NCBI GenBank assembly: GCA_949825045.1
Contig: OX463829.1
Coordinates: 3,348,001 to 3,412,000 of the forward strand
Reading direction: 5' to 3'
DNA: 64,000 nucleotides
Source: Argyresthia goedartella
Lineage: Eukaryota; Arthropoda; Insecta; Lepidoptera; Argyresthiidae
Shown here: piece after piece, positions 63,861 through 64,000 of the stretch
Position numbering within the stretch: position 1 is the stretch's first letter
Layout of the letters: the number at the start of each line of letters is the position of its first letter
Translations under genes and position numbers: made by a program
The notes under the pieces: model-generated
What the model saw: the letters and a program-made list of their open reading frames with translations, nothing else
The model's database searches: none
What the model was told of the DNA's origin: nothing

Positions 63861-64000
63861 AATACTTAAAAACATAAACTTAAGTACACAAAACATAAAA
63901 GAAAAATAGCTCAATTATCACAGTATTCCATGAAACACAATTTGGTGATAATAAATTCATTCTGACAGTCATTTCGAATTTATTGGTAGTAAAATAGGTA

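Overview
This is an AT-rich nuclear window from an insect, most likely a moth or butterfly (Lepidoptera). The basis is the intron/exon structure, the tRNA-derived SINEs, BEL/Pao and gypsy LTR elements, many non-LTR (LINE) relics, and TIR/foldback MITEs. I see no prokaryotic features (operons, CRISPR, ribosome binding sites). The taxonomic call is inference from repeat style, not a database match.

Only one ordinary host gene is well supported. It is on the + strand, has seven coding exons spread over about 29 kb (10673-39811), and all junctions are GT/AG with compatible phases. It encodes a predicted secreted protein of 478 residues: a signal peptide, a short charged segment, then a long Gln/Asn/Tyr/Pro-rich low-complexity region with tandem 7-residue repeats. 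An extracellular or cuticle-associated structural role is plausible but not proven. Its introns carry most of the repeats: intron 2 (6.5 kb) holds a giant ATTT array and a nearly intact LINE; intron 3 (17.5 kb) holds SINEs, MITEs, foldbacks and a Mutator-like transposase relic; intron 5 holds a LINE 3' end and a 292-bp TIR element that ends 28 bases before exon 6.

Layout. 1-10.6 kb: repeat graveyard with LINE relics, including one LINE lying inside another repeat. 10.67-39.8 kb: the host gene and its transposon-filled introns. 41.6-44.8 kb: decayed LINEs, one with a mutated catalytic motif. 44.8-48.9 kb: a BEL/Pao element (leader, gag-pol, RNase H) lacking integrase and 3' LTR, followed by a truncated SINE. 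49.2-53 kb: a decayed minus-strand LINE of R4/Dong type. 54-60.7 kb: a gypsy-type element with an intact gag, a textbook -1 frameshift site at the gag stop, a pol split by a LINE insertion and then shortened by an internal deletion, and short LTR-like direct repeats. 61-64 kb: further interspersed repeats.

I did not find a clearly new multi-gene system. The most interesting items are structural: the inverted duplication at the 5' junction of the LINE inside gypsy, the frameshift site, transposons abutting splice acceptors of the host gene, the roughly 200-unit ATTT array growing from a repeat tail, and several near-perfect palindromes.
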